Below, piece after piece: positions 33,656 through 42,654 of a DNA stretch of 64,000 nucleotides. Within the stretch, counting starts at the first letter, position 1; the number at the start of each line of letters is the position of its first letter. The stretch spans positions 124,001-188,000 of the forward strand of contig JACPQY010000024.1 in the NCBI GenBank assembly GCA_016190245.1, read 5' to 3'. The notes beneath the pieces were generated by a model. It was not told where the DNA came from. It saw only the letters and a list, made by a program, of their open reading frames with translations, and made no database searches. Both the position numbers and the translations under genes were made by a program. The DNA is from Nitrospirota bacterium. GTDB lineage: Bacteria; JACPQY01.

Positions 33656-34579
33656 ATGAAACGGCCCCTTCCTCACACCCGCCCCGCCCGCCGAATCGGG
33701 GTGTTGTCGGCGGGCCTCCTCTCCTTGTGCCTCACCGGCTGGGCCGGCTGCGGGGCAACCGAGCGCACAGTGGACAGCCCCATCCGGGTGATGACCTTCA
33801 ACGTGCTGTGCTCCTTCTGCAACCTCGAGGACTTCGACCCCTGGGAGGAACGCCTCGCGTATTTCGCGGACATCCTGGCCCGTCACGACCCGGACCTCAT
33901 CGGTCTGCAGGAGCTCATGCTCGCCTCTGAGGTCGAACAGCTTCGCACGCTCCGACCGGGATACGAGGCCGTTTTCTTCCACAATGAGCAGGGCCTGAAG
34001 GACTACCCGGACGCCACCATACTGTACCGCTCGAGCCGCTACGAGCTTCTCGAATCGGGTTCGTATTGGCTCAGCCCAACCCCGGATGAGCCCTGGTCGG
34101 TCGGCTTCTCGAAAACGGCCCAACTCTTCCGGCTCGTCCTCTGGGCGCGGCTGGAAGACGAATCCCAAGGCCGGGAGCTCTTCTTCGTCACGACGCACTT
34201 CGACAACAACGCCCCAAGCCAAGATCTGAGCGCTCCCCTCCTACTTGAACGCACGGCCCCGATGGCCGACCGCCTACCGGTGGTGGTAACAGGCGACTTC
34301 AATTCCCAGACGTTCGATCCCGCCTATCACGTGCTCGTGGAAGGCCTCCCCGGCAGTGATTTCCGCTTCACGGACGCCTACGAGATCGCCTCGGAGCGGC
34401 GGATCGAAACGAACCTGGACCCCCCACCGCCCTACGATGCCGTCGGCCGGATCGATCACATCTTCCTGGCCGGCCACGCCTGGCGCAGTCGCGAGTGGGC
34501 GGTGGACATGACAACCTACGGATCCCGCAGCCGGTACCCATCGGATCACTTCCCCGTCGCCGCCGTTCTCGAATGGTAG
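33656..34579 (+). CDS. Endonuclease/exonuclease/phosphatase-family lipoprotein
   Basis: A 307-residue exported member of the DNase I/sphingomyelinase fold. Start ATG 33656 is chosen because it directly precedes a signal peptide ending LTGWAGC; a start 60 bases upstream adds only polar residues. Motifs in order: MTFNVLC, the metal Glu in LIGLQELM, TTHFDNN, GDFNSQ, RIDHIF and the C-terminal SDHFPV. These are the complete catalytic set, so it should cleave phosphodiesters or phosphomonoesters outside the cytoplasm. It ends four bases before the next lipoprotein gene. Confidence 0.88.
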   Translation: MKRPLPHTRPARRIGVLSAGLLSLCLTGWAGCGATERTVDSPIRVMTFNVLCSFCNLEDFDPWEERLAYFADILARHDPDLIGLQELMLASEVEQLRTLRPGYEAVFFHNEQGLKDYPDATILYRSSRYELLESGSYWLSPTPDEPWSVGFSKTAQLFRLVLWARLEDESQGRELFFVTTHFDNNAPSQDLSAPLLLERTAPMADRLPVVVTGDFNSQTFDPAYHVLVEGLPGSDFRFTDAYEIASERRIETNLDPPPPYDAVGRIDHIFLAGHAWRSREWAVDMTTYGSRSRYPSDHFPVAAVLEW

Positions 34580-34583
34580 TCGA

Positions 34584-35819
34584 ATGCGGATCGTTCCCCT
34601 GCTTCTCCTCCTCCCCGCGCTACTCTCGTCCTGCGACAGCGGCAGAAGCACCGCCGACGGATTCCTCTGGGGCATCGTGTTCACACCGGGCGCGAACGGG
34701 CGGACGCTCGAGGCGCAGGCACGCGACATGAGCGACGCCGGCGCCAATGCCGCCAAGTTCTGGCTCGACTGGAGCCGTGTTCAGCCAACGGTTCTTCGCT
34801 TCGACGAGAGCCTCGTCCCCTCCACCACAGGCGCGCTCCCCACCCGCGAGGCCGTCCGCGCGGCGCCCCGGCTCATCGAGGCCTTCGCCCAACCCGAGTC
34901 GTCCGCCCTCCGAGAGTGGGTGGACTGGTCGTACTCCGATAAACTGATCGGCACGCTCTCCCGTGCGGGCCTCGCCGCCGTACCTCTTATCGCGGACGCC
35001 ACCACCGCCCCCTTCCTCACGGCCGACCGCGCGCGAAGGACCCGAATCGCCCCCGAGGAGCCACCCTGGAAGGATACGAGCGTGACCGATGCCATCGAAT
35101 CGGGCTACGAAGGAATCGGACGCGAGAACTACCTCGGACAGGTTCTCCTGTACACGGCGGCCGCGGCGCGACGGTACTCCCGCGGCAGCCTCGCCGTAGG
35201 TCTTTGGAACACGGAAAACGAACTCAACTGGACGTACGTGCACGTCCTCGTGGCGGGGTGGCGCAAGGGCAACGCCTGGCTGGACGAGGGGTTCCTCACG
35301 GACCTCATGGCAACACTCGCGGAAGGGATTCACCTAGGTAACCCCGCCGCGCGCGTCACGATGAACCTCAACATCAGCGACCCCGATTGGCTTGCCGATC
35401 TTCGGACCTACGGGCCCCACATGGATGTGATCGGCCTCGGCGCCTACCCGAACTACCTCTACGGCGAACCGATCCTGTCGGACCTCGTGGGCGCCGCAGT
35501 TGGGGACGCGCGGCGGGCCGGCCTGCCCGCCTCGGCGGGCAAGCCCGTGATGGTTTTGGAAACGGGCTACCCTTCGGGCCCCCCGGGCCGCGATTGGAGT
35601 CCGGAATACCAAGCCGAGTATCTGAGGCGTGCCGCCGGGGGCGCGTGCCGCGAAGGCGCGGAAGGGTTTTTCTACTTCAAGCTGGACGACGAGGATCTCC
35701 CAAGGCAAGACGTCCAGGCGGTGGAGAACTACTGGGGACTGGTGGATGCGAGCGGAAACCGCAAGCCCTCGTTTCACGCCCTCACCGAAACCATCCGGGA
35801 GGTCTGCCCGCTCCCGTAG
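34584..35819 (+). CDS. Clan-A glycoside hydrolase-like lipoprotein
   Basis: A 411-residue lipoprotein (signal peptide MRIVPLLLLLPALLSSC). The mature part reads as a TIM barrel: a first strand with FLWGIVFTPG, SDAGANAAKFWLDWSRVQP, a probable acid/base Glu in GLWNTENELNW, DVIGLGAYPNYLYG and a probable nucleophile Glu in VMVLETGYPSG. This resembles GH17/GH53-like beta-glycanases, but I cannot name the family. Adjacent to the phosphatase gene, probably cotranscribed. A 3' fragment of a paralogue lies at 40530-40616. Confidence 0.72.
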   Translation: MRIVPLLLLLPALLSSCDSGRSTADGFLWGIVFTPGANGRTLEAQARDMSDAGANAAKFWLDWSRVQPTVLRFDESLVPSTTGALPTREAVRAAPRLIEAFAQPESSALREWVDWSYSDKLIGTLSRAGLAAVPLIADATTAPFLTADRARRTRIAPEEPPWKDTSVTDAIESGYEGIGRENYLGQVLLYTAAAARRYSRGSLAVGLWNTENELNWTYVHVLVAGWRKGNAWLDEGFLTDLMATLAEGIHLGNPAARVTMNLNISDPDWLADLRTYGPHMDVIGLGAYPNYLYGEPILSDLVGAAVGDARRAGLPASAGKPVMVLETGYPSGPPGRDWSPEYQAEYLRRAAGGACREGAEGFFYFKLDDEDLPRQDVQAVENYWGLVDASGNRKPSFHALTETIREVCPLP

Positions 35820-35881
35820 TGGGAGGCAGAGCAGCGCCTTCACTTGACAGAGAAAGCCCCATTGCGAACGATTCGCCGAGC

Positions 35882-38473
35882 TTGGGAACTCAAGTCACTT
35901 TGAGAGATCGAGCACTTCTCTTCACCCTCGCCTGCTTGGCTGTGTTCGGACTGGCCATAGGGATCCGCCTGACCGCATTCTCCCAATACCCAGCCTTGTT
36001 CGACGCGCCGGGCTACGTGAACCACCTGGACTGGAACCGGCTGGATTGGCTCGGAGGCGGAAGCTTTGAAGAAGCCAGGAGACACCTCTACCACCTCCTG
36101 GGTTTTGCAACGTCAAGCCTCGTCCGGCGGTTCGCCGATGTCCGGAGCGAATACGTCCTGGGTTGGCTCTCGGCTGCGGCGGGGTCAGGAGCGCTCGTGT
36201 TTCTCTATCTCCTGGTTCGCCACCTCACATCGGAGTCTTGGACGGCTCTCCTGACCGTCCTCGTGGCCGGCCTCATACCGCGGGCCTTGGGGTTGGATCT
36301 CGTGGGCAACCCCCATTCCGTTTCCTACTTTTTCTACATGATGAGCCTCTGGGCATGGACTCGATGTGTGCTTCCTCCAAGCACGGGAAGGGCGGGGGTC
36401 CCGTCGAACGAAACGTCGCAAAGGAACCTCGGACGGGCCGCTTTCGCGGGACTCCTTCTGGGCTGCAGTTACGCGACTCACCTCTCCATTGCGCCATGGT
36501 TGATCGGTCACTTTGCCGTCACCCTCCAAGGCATCCTGAGTGCACCGGGTGGAATCCGCGCCAAGTGCCGCGCCGGTTGCCGGTTGGCCGCCAAGATCGC
36601 CACGGGGGCGGCGGCGGCGCTCGGCATGGTCTCCGCTGTGGGTGTCAGTTCGTTCTTCCTCGCTCCGCCATGGGACAAGCCCACGGCGCGGGACATCTAC
36701 GCTAGTCTCCTCGCCCGGCACGGCGCCTCGCTCAGCAACTTGACCATGCCGGGCAGCTTGCTTGCCTCCGCGGAACGCATCATCGAGTCGGTCACGCTGC
36801 TGACTGCCGCCTTCGCTATCCTGGGCATCATGTTCCGGAAACCCAAGTCGGGTCCCTATTGGACGTTTCTACTGTTGTTGGTCCCGTTGCCCTATGCACA
36901 GCTTCTGGCACATCCACTCAATTGGTATGGACGGTTCACGGTGCCCGGCCTCTACGTCATTGGTTTCTGGGCCGCCGCGTTCGTCACTGCGTGTTTTCGC
37001 AGCCGGTCCCGCCTCGCACGCGGTTGCGGCGTCGTGGCGGCCGGCCTCTTGATCGGAAACCTGATTGGCGCCTCTATTCCGCTTGCGCTGGGAATGCGAG
37101 CCCCTTCTTTGCCCATCCAACTGCGGGACCTCGCGAAGAAATTGCCACCGGATCAGGTCTTGCTCTATCCCGAACCCGTGCGAACGTTCATGGACTTCAA
37201 GTGGGTCTATCAAGGGGAGCGTATCATGGTGAGCTGGTTCGGTCCTGCACATCACGACAGAATCCGGGAGTTCCTCGCGGCGGGGAAACGAGTCTTCGCG
37301 GACTATTCTCTCCTCAACATGCCGGCCCGCGCCTACGACGGCTACTACAGTCTTGAACATTTCGTGCCGGACCAAGCAGTCTCGGCCACGCTCGACATCG
37401 CGAACCTCTGGAAAGAGTACGAGGCCCGGCCAGTGCTTGCATCGGATGCCGGGAGCGGTCTCGTGTACTACGAACTGCGGAAGCCGGGAGCCACAACTAC
37501 GGGGAGTCTCATCGATCCCCACGCGAAGAGTGACCTTGGAGACAATGCCGTGCTCTACGTCTCCGTCCGCGATTCGCGGGCTACACCGGTTGTGGGCGGC
37601 ATCGTCTGCATCTATCTCTCGGAACCTCAGCACCGCCATTCCCCCCTGAGCTTCGCCCAGCTCGACCCGGCCATTCGACTCGGCTACCTTCTGATGGGAG
37701 CGAGGGACGCCCACGTATGCGGGCGGACCGGACCGGACGGCGTGGTTTCCCTCGTTGTGGCGGCCAACGCGGTCGAGACGGTGCAACTCGGTCTCTTCAC
37801 GGATCACCGGAGCACCCTCGGCATTCAAACCTACCCCTTTCTCCCCTCCCGGAAGATTCAGCTCAGGCAGCAGGCGTCGCCCGAATCCTCGGCCGAGGAG
37901 GCCCTAGGGGATCCGGGAATAACAGCGGTGGCCGTGTATCCCTCCGATGACACGGCCAGACCCCTCCCACCGCGTATCGTTCTCCGATATGCCCCGCCCG
38001 AGCGTCTGGAGCAGTATCGCCTCGAGGCCGAGACATCCGCTCTGCATCACGGAATCATCGTGCGGGATGAGGCCGCCAGCGGCGGTCGGGCGATCAAACT
38101 CGCCCAGGAGGTTCCGGGGTCTATGCCCGCCTGGGGCCCGTACATCCCTCTTCCGCCAAGACGGTTCCGGGCGATCTTTCGACTACGCTACGAGCGATCA
38201 TCTGCCTTCCATCGCTACACCGACCATCGGCCGATTACCGTCGCAAACGTCTTTCACACCGGACACAAGGTCGACGCGCGGCTGCCCATCTGGCCAGCCG
38301 ATCGCCGGGAGAAACCCGAATATCGCGGGTTCGAAATCGAGTTCGAATCGGACGGCACGGGACATTGGGAGTTCCGTCTCACGGAGCGAGACCCACGGGC
38401 CATCATCTATCTTGACAGCGTCGATGTCCTTCCTGCGACGAATGCCGAGCAGATACCGCCTCCACCTGAGTAA
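35882..38473 (+). CDS. GT-C-like polytopic membrane glycosyltransferase with C-terminal beta domains
   Basis: About 863 residues. The N-terminal 420 hold roughly ten transmembrane segments, with an acidic-aromatic loop after the first helix (LFDAPGYVNHLDW), as in PMT/ArnT-type transferases that use polyprenyl-phosphate sugars. The C-terminal part is extracytoplasmic: an Ig-like region (about 570-680) and a carbohydrate-binding-module-like region beginning YRLEAETSALHHG. The start is uncertain: no ATG is available and TTG 35882 or TTG 35900 precedes the first helix. It follows the glycosidase gene by about 60 bases and may be in its operon. Confidence 0.68.
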   Translation: MGTQVTLRDRALLFTLACLAVFGLAIGIRLTAFSQYPALFDAPGYVNHLDWNRLDWLGGGSFEEARRHLYHLLGFATSSLVRRFADVRSEYVLGWLSAAAGSGALVFLYLLVRHLTSESWTALLTVLVAGLIPRALGLDLVGNPHSVSYFFYMMSLWAWTRCVLPPSTGRAGVPSNETSQRNLGRAAFAGLLLGCSYATHLSIAPWLIGHFAVTLQGILSAPGGIRAKCRAGCRLAAKIATGAAAALGMVSAVGVSSFFLAPPWDKPTARDIYASLLARHGASLSNLTMPGSLLASAERIIESVTLLTAAFAILGIMFRKPKSGPYWTFLLLLVPLPYAQLLAHPLNWYGRFTVPGLYVIGFWAAAFVTACFRSRSRLARGCGVVAAGLLIGNLIGASIPLALGMRAPSLPIQLRDLAKKLPPDQVLLYPEPVRTFMDFKWVYQGERIMVSWFGPAHHDRIREFLAAGKRVFADYSLLNMPARAYDGYYSLEHFVPDQAVSATLDIANLWKEYEARPVLASDAGSGLVYYELRKPGATTTGSLIDPHAKSDLGDNAVLYVSVRDSRATPVVGGIVCIYLSEPQHRHSPLSFAQLDPAIRLGYLLMGARDAHVCGRTGPDGVVSLVVAANAVETVQLGLFTDHRSTLGIQTYPFLPSRKIQLRQQASPESSAEEALGDPGITAVAVYPSDDTARPLPPRIVLRYAPPERLEQYRLEAETSALHHGIIVRDEAASGGRAIKLAQEVPGSMPAWGPYIPLPPRRFRAIFRLRYERSSAFHRYTDHRPITVANVFHTGHKVDARLPIWPADRREKPEYRGFEIEFESDGTGHWEFRLTERDPRAIIYLDSVDVLPATNAEQIPPPPE

Positions 38474-38742
38474 ACGATCTCTCGTACGGAAGAGGCCTCG
38501 AGACACAGGTCTACGGAAGCCGCGGCGACCTTGCCGCTCGGACGCACCTTCGGCAACGCCACGGCGGTAGTGCTCCGAATCCTCTACACAGATCGGGCGA
38601 GTTGGCCCGAAGGGCCCTCCCGGCGCCAGGGGTTGGGGCGTGCCGGCAGACTGATCCTGGTCTCCATTGCCCCGGGGTGGCCCGAACAACATCCCCGAGC
38701 ATCGAAATGGCAGGACGCGCATTCTTTCGCTATCATCCATCC

Positions 38743-40488
38743 ATGGGGCCGTGGCGGAGGACCGCGCACCTACTGCATCTCGCAGTGTTCCTCACCGTGG
38801 TCGCCTGCGGGAAAAGTCGAACATCACAGTCCGAGGAAGCAGTCAGCCAGCCCCAGCCGATCGCCTCGGACCAACTCGGAGACCCCACCGAGACGAGACC
38901 GCCCGAGCGCACAGCGATCGAGCTCCGGGTGGTCGTAGAGCCCTCTGATCTCGTCCTGGGCCAAGAGGCTGAAGTGCGTCTGACGCTGCTGTATTCGGAT
39001 GGGACGGAGGAGTCTCTCCCGACACCCTACTGTGCCAGCTCCGATCTGAACGTTCTGACGTTTGCTTCCGAGATCGGCTACGTGCAAGCCATAGGCAGGG
39101 GCTCCGCCAAACTCACCTGCTGGCGTTACGACCTCATGGCCCAGATCAGCCTGAAGGTCGTTGATCCCCAACCTCCAGCCACCCAGGAGCCCGCCGCGCC
39201 ACCGCCCGCCCCAGCCACAGCCCCAGAGCCCAAGCTGATCCTGGAACCCACATCGGGCGCAGCGCCTCTCGAAGTGGACACATTCCTGATAGCCGCTGCC
39301 TCCTGCCCGATGTCCTCCCATGATCTTACCTCTATCGACCTGTCCACTGATTGGGGTGACGGCCAGCACGGAAAGGGTTCGCACCGGTACGTGGCCGCGG
39401 GGACGTTTTCCGCATGCAGCAGGACAGAATGTATTGGGCGCTTCACGGGCAAGAAACTACTGGAGCCCCCCGCCTGTGCCGCTGTGGTCGTGAGGCCAGC
39501 GGCGCGAGCGGCGATACGAATCGCCGTGGGGCGGGCACATGTTTGCGCCCTCTTGGACGGTGGGAGCGCCTATTGCTGGGGGGAGAACGACCAGGGTCAG
39601 GCCGACGGGAAGCCCGGTCAACCCCTCTCCCAACCGGTTCTGGTTGACACAGGGGGCCCCGTATCTCATGTGACGACGGGGGACGACCACACGTGCGCCA
39701 TCCTGGACGACCAACAGGTGGCCTGCTGGGGCAAGAACGAGAGGGGCCAACTGGGCAGGGGCATGTTCGGCGGTAGCGCCGGGGCTGTGGCCACCGTGCC
39801 AGCCTTGGACAAGGTTGTTGATCTGAGCGCGGGCGGCGCGCACACGTGCGCCGTGCTTGAAGATGGCACCGTCCATTGCTGGGGGGCGAACCAAGCCGGT
39901 CAGCTTGGCGATGGGACGACCGTTGATCGGGCCGGACCGGTGGCCGTGTCGAACCTCACAGAGGTGGTTCGGATTGCAGCGGGAGGCAACCACTCGTGCG
40001 CCCTACACCACTCGGGCACGGTCTCCTGCTGGGGTCGGAACGCCAACGGTCAGCTCGGCAATGGCAGCAACGGAGATTCGACGACGGCGGTGGAGGTGAC
40101 GGGGATGCAAGCCACGCTCGTGTCTGTGGGGGAAAAGCACTCGTGCGCCGTTGACCGCCAGGATTCGGTGTGGTGCTGGGGGGCCAACGACGCCTATCAA
40201 CTCGGCACGGGCGAAACCAAAGATTCATCCCAACCTGTGCAACCCATTCCAAGCGTGAACGCAACACGCCTGGCTGCCGGGGAAGTACAGACCTGCGCTC
40301 ACCGAGCAAATGATTTCCTGTCTTGCTGGGGCAAGGGATTCGCAGAACAGCCTCTGGTCCACACGTCCCTCGGCCCGCCACGCGTCGCCGCAGCGTCCGT
40401 CCGCTCCAGTCGCACCTGCGTGATCTTCACCGGCGGCCTCGTCCGCTGCTCCGATACACCGGCGAACGAGGTCATCAACTTCCCGTAG
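38743..40488 (+). CDS. RCC1-repeat beta-propeller lipoprotein
   Basis: A 581-residue lipoprotein. ATG 38743 starts the signal peptide (lipobox VVAC); the upstream open frame is not signal-like. An Ig-like bacterial module (about 45-130) and a Pro/Ala linker are followed by a PKD-like segment and seven RCC1-type repeats from about residue 260. Each has the form HTCAVLEDGTVHCWG, with paired Cys; the last is degenerate. RCC1 propellers of this Cys-rich kind are frequent in myxobacterial and related secretomes and probably bind partners. No enzyme motif was seen. The 269 bases upstream contain no other gene. Confidence 0.87.
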   Translation: MGPWRRTAHLLHLAVFLTVVACGKSRTSQSEEAVSQPQPIASDQLGDPTETRPPERTAIELRVVVEPSDLVLGQEAEVRLTLLYSDGTEESLPTPYCASSDLNVLTFASEIGYVQAIGRGSAKLTCWRYDLMAQISLKVVDPQPPATQEPAAPPPAPATAPEPKLILEPTSGAAPLEVDTFLIAAASCPMSSHDLTSIDLSTDWGDGQHGKGSHRYVAAGTFSACSRTECIGRFTGKKLLEPPACAAVVVRPAARAAIRIAVGRAHVCALLDGGSAYCWGENDQGQADGKPGQPLSQPVLVDTGGPVSHVTTGDDHTCAILDDQQVACWGKNERGQLGRGMFGGSAGAVATVPALDKVVDLSAGGAHTCAVLEDGTVHCWGANQAGQLGDGTTVDRAGPVAVSNLTEVVRIAAGGNHSCALHHSGTVSCWGRNANGQLGNGSNGDSTTAVEVTGMQATLVSVGEKHSCAVDRQDSVWCWGANDAYQLGTGETKDSSQPVQPIPSVNATRLAAGEVQTCAHRANDFLSCWGKGFAEQPLVHTSLGPPRVAAASVRSSRTCVIFTGGLVRCSDTPANEVINFP

Positions 40489-40529
40489 GGCCAACCGGGA
40501 TCGCAGCCGCCGACGCGGCATGTGGCTCT

Positions 40530-40616
40530 CGGGGCCCCGTGATCGCCAAGGACAACCGCAAGCCGTCCTCCCACGCCCTCCAAGAGGCCATCCGAACCGG
40601 CTGCCCGCTTCCGTAG
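40530..40616 (+). pseudogene. Orphan 3' end of a glycosidase gene like that at 34584
   Basis: The frame ending at TAG 40614-40616 reads KDNRKPSSHALQEAIRTGCP followed by LP. This aligns with the end of the glycosidase at 34584 (SGNRKPSFHALTETIREVCP, LP, TAG). The bases before it also keep a GPV.A match to GLVDA. Nothing upstream belongs to the gene, so only the tail survives. Confidence 0.65.
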
Positions 40617-40679
40617 GATGCAACCCGGAACTCGCCAAACGCTTTGACACGCCCCCGTGGCAGGCGGACAATAGTGCCG

Positions 40680-41165
40680 ATGTCTGCTGATCGGCAGGCT
40701 TCAACGGTCGGATTCGGTCGCCGGATCCTCAGCCCGACGCCATGGCCTTGGGCGTGGACCCTCGTAGCGCTGTGGGGTTTCCATGCCGCAGCATGCACCT
40801 ACAGCCGAATCGCCGAAGTGCCACAGCCTCTCAAGACCTCGGGGAATTTGCCCATCTCGGGCGCGGTGGAGGCCAATCTCGGACCGTTCGTGACGGGCGA
40901 GGTGTGCCGTTCCCGCGTCTTCTTCTGGGGCAGCGGGAAGGCTTCCATCGGCTACGCCATGCAGGATGCCCTCTCGAAGTCCCAGGGTTCGCACACGCTC
41001 TTCAACCCCATCATCGAGAAACAGATGTGGGAGTTCCTCGTCTGGGGCAAGCGATGCGTCATCGTCTCCGGGCAGGCCGTTCAGTTCGTCGTCAAGAAAA
41101 CCGCCCTCAAGAAAGCGCCTCCGCCGCCCTCTCAGGAAGCGCCGCCGCCTTCCTCCGCGCCCTGA
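40680..41165 (+). CDS. Small lipoprotein, TRL-like
   Basis: A 161-residue protein from ATG 40680. A signal peptide ends in a lipobox (HAAAC) and the mature part holds GEVCRSRVFFWGSGKASIGY and a later CVIVSGQAV. This resembles TRL-like lipoproteins, which have a conserved Cys, a GDASI-type turn and a second Cys in a C-X-V-X-G strand. The C-terminus is Pro/Ala-rich, perhaps a wall-spanning or disordered tail. Function unknown. Confidence 0.62.
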   Translation: MSADRQASTVGFGRRILSPTPWPWAWTLVALWGFHAAACTYSRIAEVPQPLKTSGNLPISGAVEANLGPFVTGEVCRSRVFFWGSGKASIGYAMQDALSKSQGSHTLFNPIIEKQMWEFLVWGKRCVIVSGQAVQFVVKKTALKKAPPPPSQEAPPPSSAP

Positions 41166-41245
41166 TCCGTCGCTGAGGCGGCGTCCCCCACCCGCTCACG
41201 AAGACACGCGCGCCTGTGGCGAGGGGGCTGTCGCACACCCCCCCC

Positions 41246-41298
41246 TTGACAGGCCGGACCCATGGTCTATAATTCGACCAATGGACTATAATTCGACC
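41246..41298 (+). promoter_or_regulatory. Consensus sigma-70 promoter for a leaderless TetR mRNA, with direct repeat
   Basis: TTGACA (41246-41251), a 16-base spacer and TATAAT (41268-41273) both match consensus. The expected transcription start is 41280-41281, the A of the TetR ATG, so the mRNA should have no leader; no Shine-Dalgarno is present. The 13-mer CTATAATTCGACC occurs twice, at 41267-41279 and 41286-41298, one copy spanning the -10 and the other inside the first codons: a likely operator for autoregulation. Confidence 0.75.
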
Positions 41299-42066
41299 GC
41301 AAGTCAGGTCATCGCCCTGCCGGATCGGAAACAGCGCGAGAGGGAAGCGCGGGGCGATCTCATCCTCGAAGCGGCCCAGCAGGTGTTCGAAGAAAAGGGC
41401 TACCAGGCCGCGACGATGGCGGACATCGCCGAGCGGGCCGGCTTCGGAAAGAGCTCCATCTATTTCTATTTCAAGAGCAAGGACGAGATCTACGTCACTC
41501 TCATCGTCGAGGGACTCAAGGAACTCCGCGCCAAAGTCCTCGCCCGGATCGCCTCCACCGACACCGTGCAGGAGAAGATCAATGTGATCCTCACCGCGTT
41601 CATGGATTTCCTCCGGGGACGCCGGAGCTACTACGATGCGCTCGTCCTCTTCTACCCCGAGGACAGCCCCGCCACCCTCCCCGCTGAGCTCGAAGAGGCT
41701 TGGGGACGGGAGATCCTGACGAGCATCGAGTTGCTGGCCTCGATCGTGGACGCACTGCAGCCCCCGGCTCGCCGCGACATCCGCGAGGCCCGGCAGCGCG
41801 TGTTCATCGTCGTCGGCGCCTGCCTCGGAATCTACAGCCTCACGCAATCGCGCTCCAAGGCCCTGCGCAATCGCCTGGACTACGATCGCCTCATGGAAAT
41901 TGTTCGAAATGAAGTCGTGCCGGCGCTCTTCCGACTCGACGGATGGGCCACCGGCGCGCGATCCACACCGCCGTCCGCCTTATCGTCCCCCCCCCGGCGG
42001 CGTCACTCCCCGGTGAGGACAAAGAGCGGATCCCAATCACGAAGGAGGAACCATGGTCCAAGTTGA
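41281..42066 (+). CDS. TetR/AcrR-family transcriptional regulator
   Basis: A 261-residue regulator. The N-terminal helix-turn-helix is complete (FEEKGYQAATMADIAERAG then GKSSIYFYFKSKDEI). The C-terminal ligand-binding region is helical. The last 35 residues are basic and low-complexity and overlap the next gene by 14 bases. It heads a run of membrane, acetoacetate-decarboxylase-like, flavin oxidoreductase and SDR genes on the same strand, so it probably controls that lipid or small-carbonyl metabolic set. The start is fixed by a consensus promoter ending at the ATG. Confidence 0.9.
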   Translation: MDYNSTASQVIALPDRKQREREARGDLILEAAQQVFEEKGYQAATMADIAERAGFGKSSIYFYFKSKDEIYVTLIVEGLKELRAKVLARIASTDTVQEKINVILTAFMDFLRGRRSYYDALVLFYPEDSPATLPAELEEAWGREILTSIELLASIVDALQPPARRDIREARQRVFIVVGACLGIYSLTQSRSKALRNRLDYDRLMEIVRNEVVPALFRLDGWATGARSTPPSALSSPPRRRHSPVRTKSGSQSRRRNHGPS

Positions 42067-42646
42067 CGTGTTCTGGACGTTCGCGATCGGCTCCTCGTTC
42101 GCGGCCGCCGCCTCGCGGCAGCTCAAGAACGAGAAGAAGCCCTACGTGAACAAGTATTTTGTGTACACGCTCGTCTTTCTCTCCGTCCTCTTCGCCCCCT
42201 CGGGCGTGTATCTCCTTTGGGCGTTCCCAGGGTGGGAAACGATGTTCATGCTCGATCGCAACGTCCACCCGAGCATACCCTGCATCTTCGCCGCCACGAA
42301 CATCCTGTTCGGGATCCTCGGCTGGAGGATGGCCTACGGCTACATCAAGAAAGGCCAACCCGGCGCCGTCCATCGGCTGTACCTGTTCGGGTACGCCATG
42401 ATGTTCGGGATCCTCGGTTTCGGCTGGAAGCGATTCTTCTACTCCGGGACGATCGAGGAATGGCGCGCGGGCGTTCCGTACAGCGTGTCCGCGTGGTTCA
42501 CGTCGGACGTGGCCCTCGCCCTCCTCGTCATGGGCGTGATCATCGCCCCGCCGCTCATCTACCCCTATCGCGCGTGGCCGCGTGAGGGCAAGGCCCTCTC
42601 CCTGACCACCCGGGTGCCGCACGGCGCTGCGCCGCGACCCGCCTGA
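42053..42646 (+). CDS. Polytopic membrane protein of unknown function
   Basis: A 197-residue protein with about five membrane helices and an N-terminus without signal cleavage. An excellent AAGGAGGA lies before ATG 42053, inside the end of the TetR gene. I do not recognise the family. Conserved-looking polar features within helices (ATNILFGILGWRMAYGY, FYSGTIEEWRAG) might bind a cofactor or substrate. Its tight coupling to the regulator and downstream enzymes suggests a membrane step in the same pathway. Confidence 0.75.
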   Translation: MVQVDVFWTFAIGSSFAAAASRQLKNEKKPYVNKYFVYTLVFLSVLFAPSGVYLLWAFPGWETMFMLDRNVHPSIPCIFAATNILFGILGWRMAYGYIKKGQPGAVHRLYLFGYAMMFGILGFGWKRFFYSGTIEEWRAGVPYSVSAWFTSDVALALLVMGVIIAPPLIYPYRAWPREGKALSLTTRVPHGAAPRPA

Positions 42647-42654
42647 AGCGGAAC

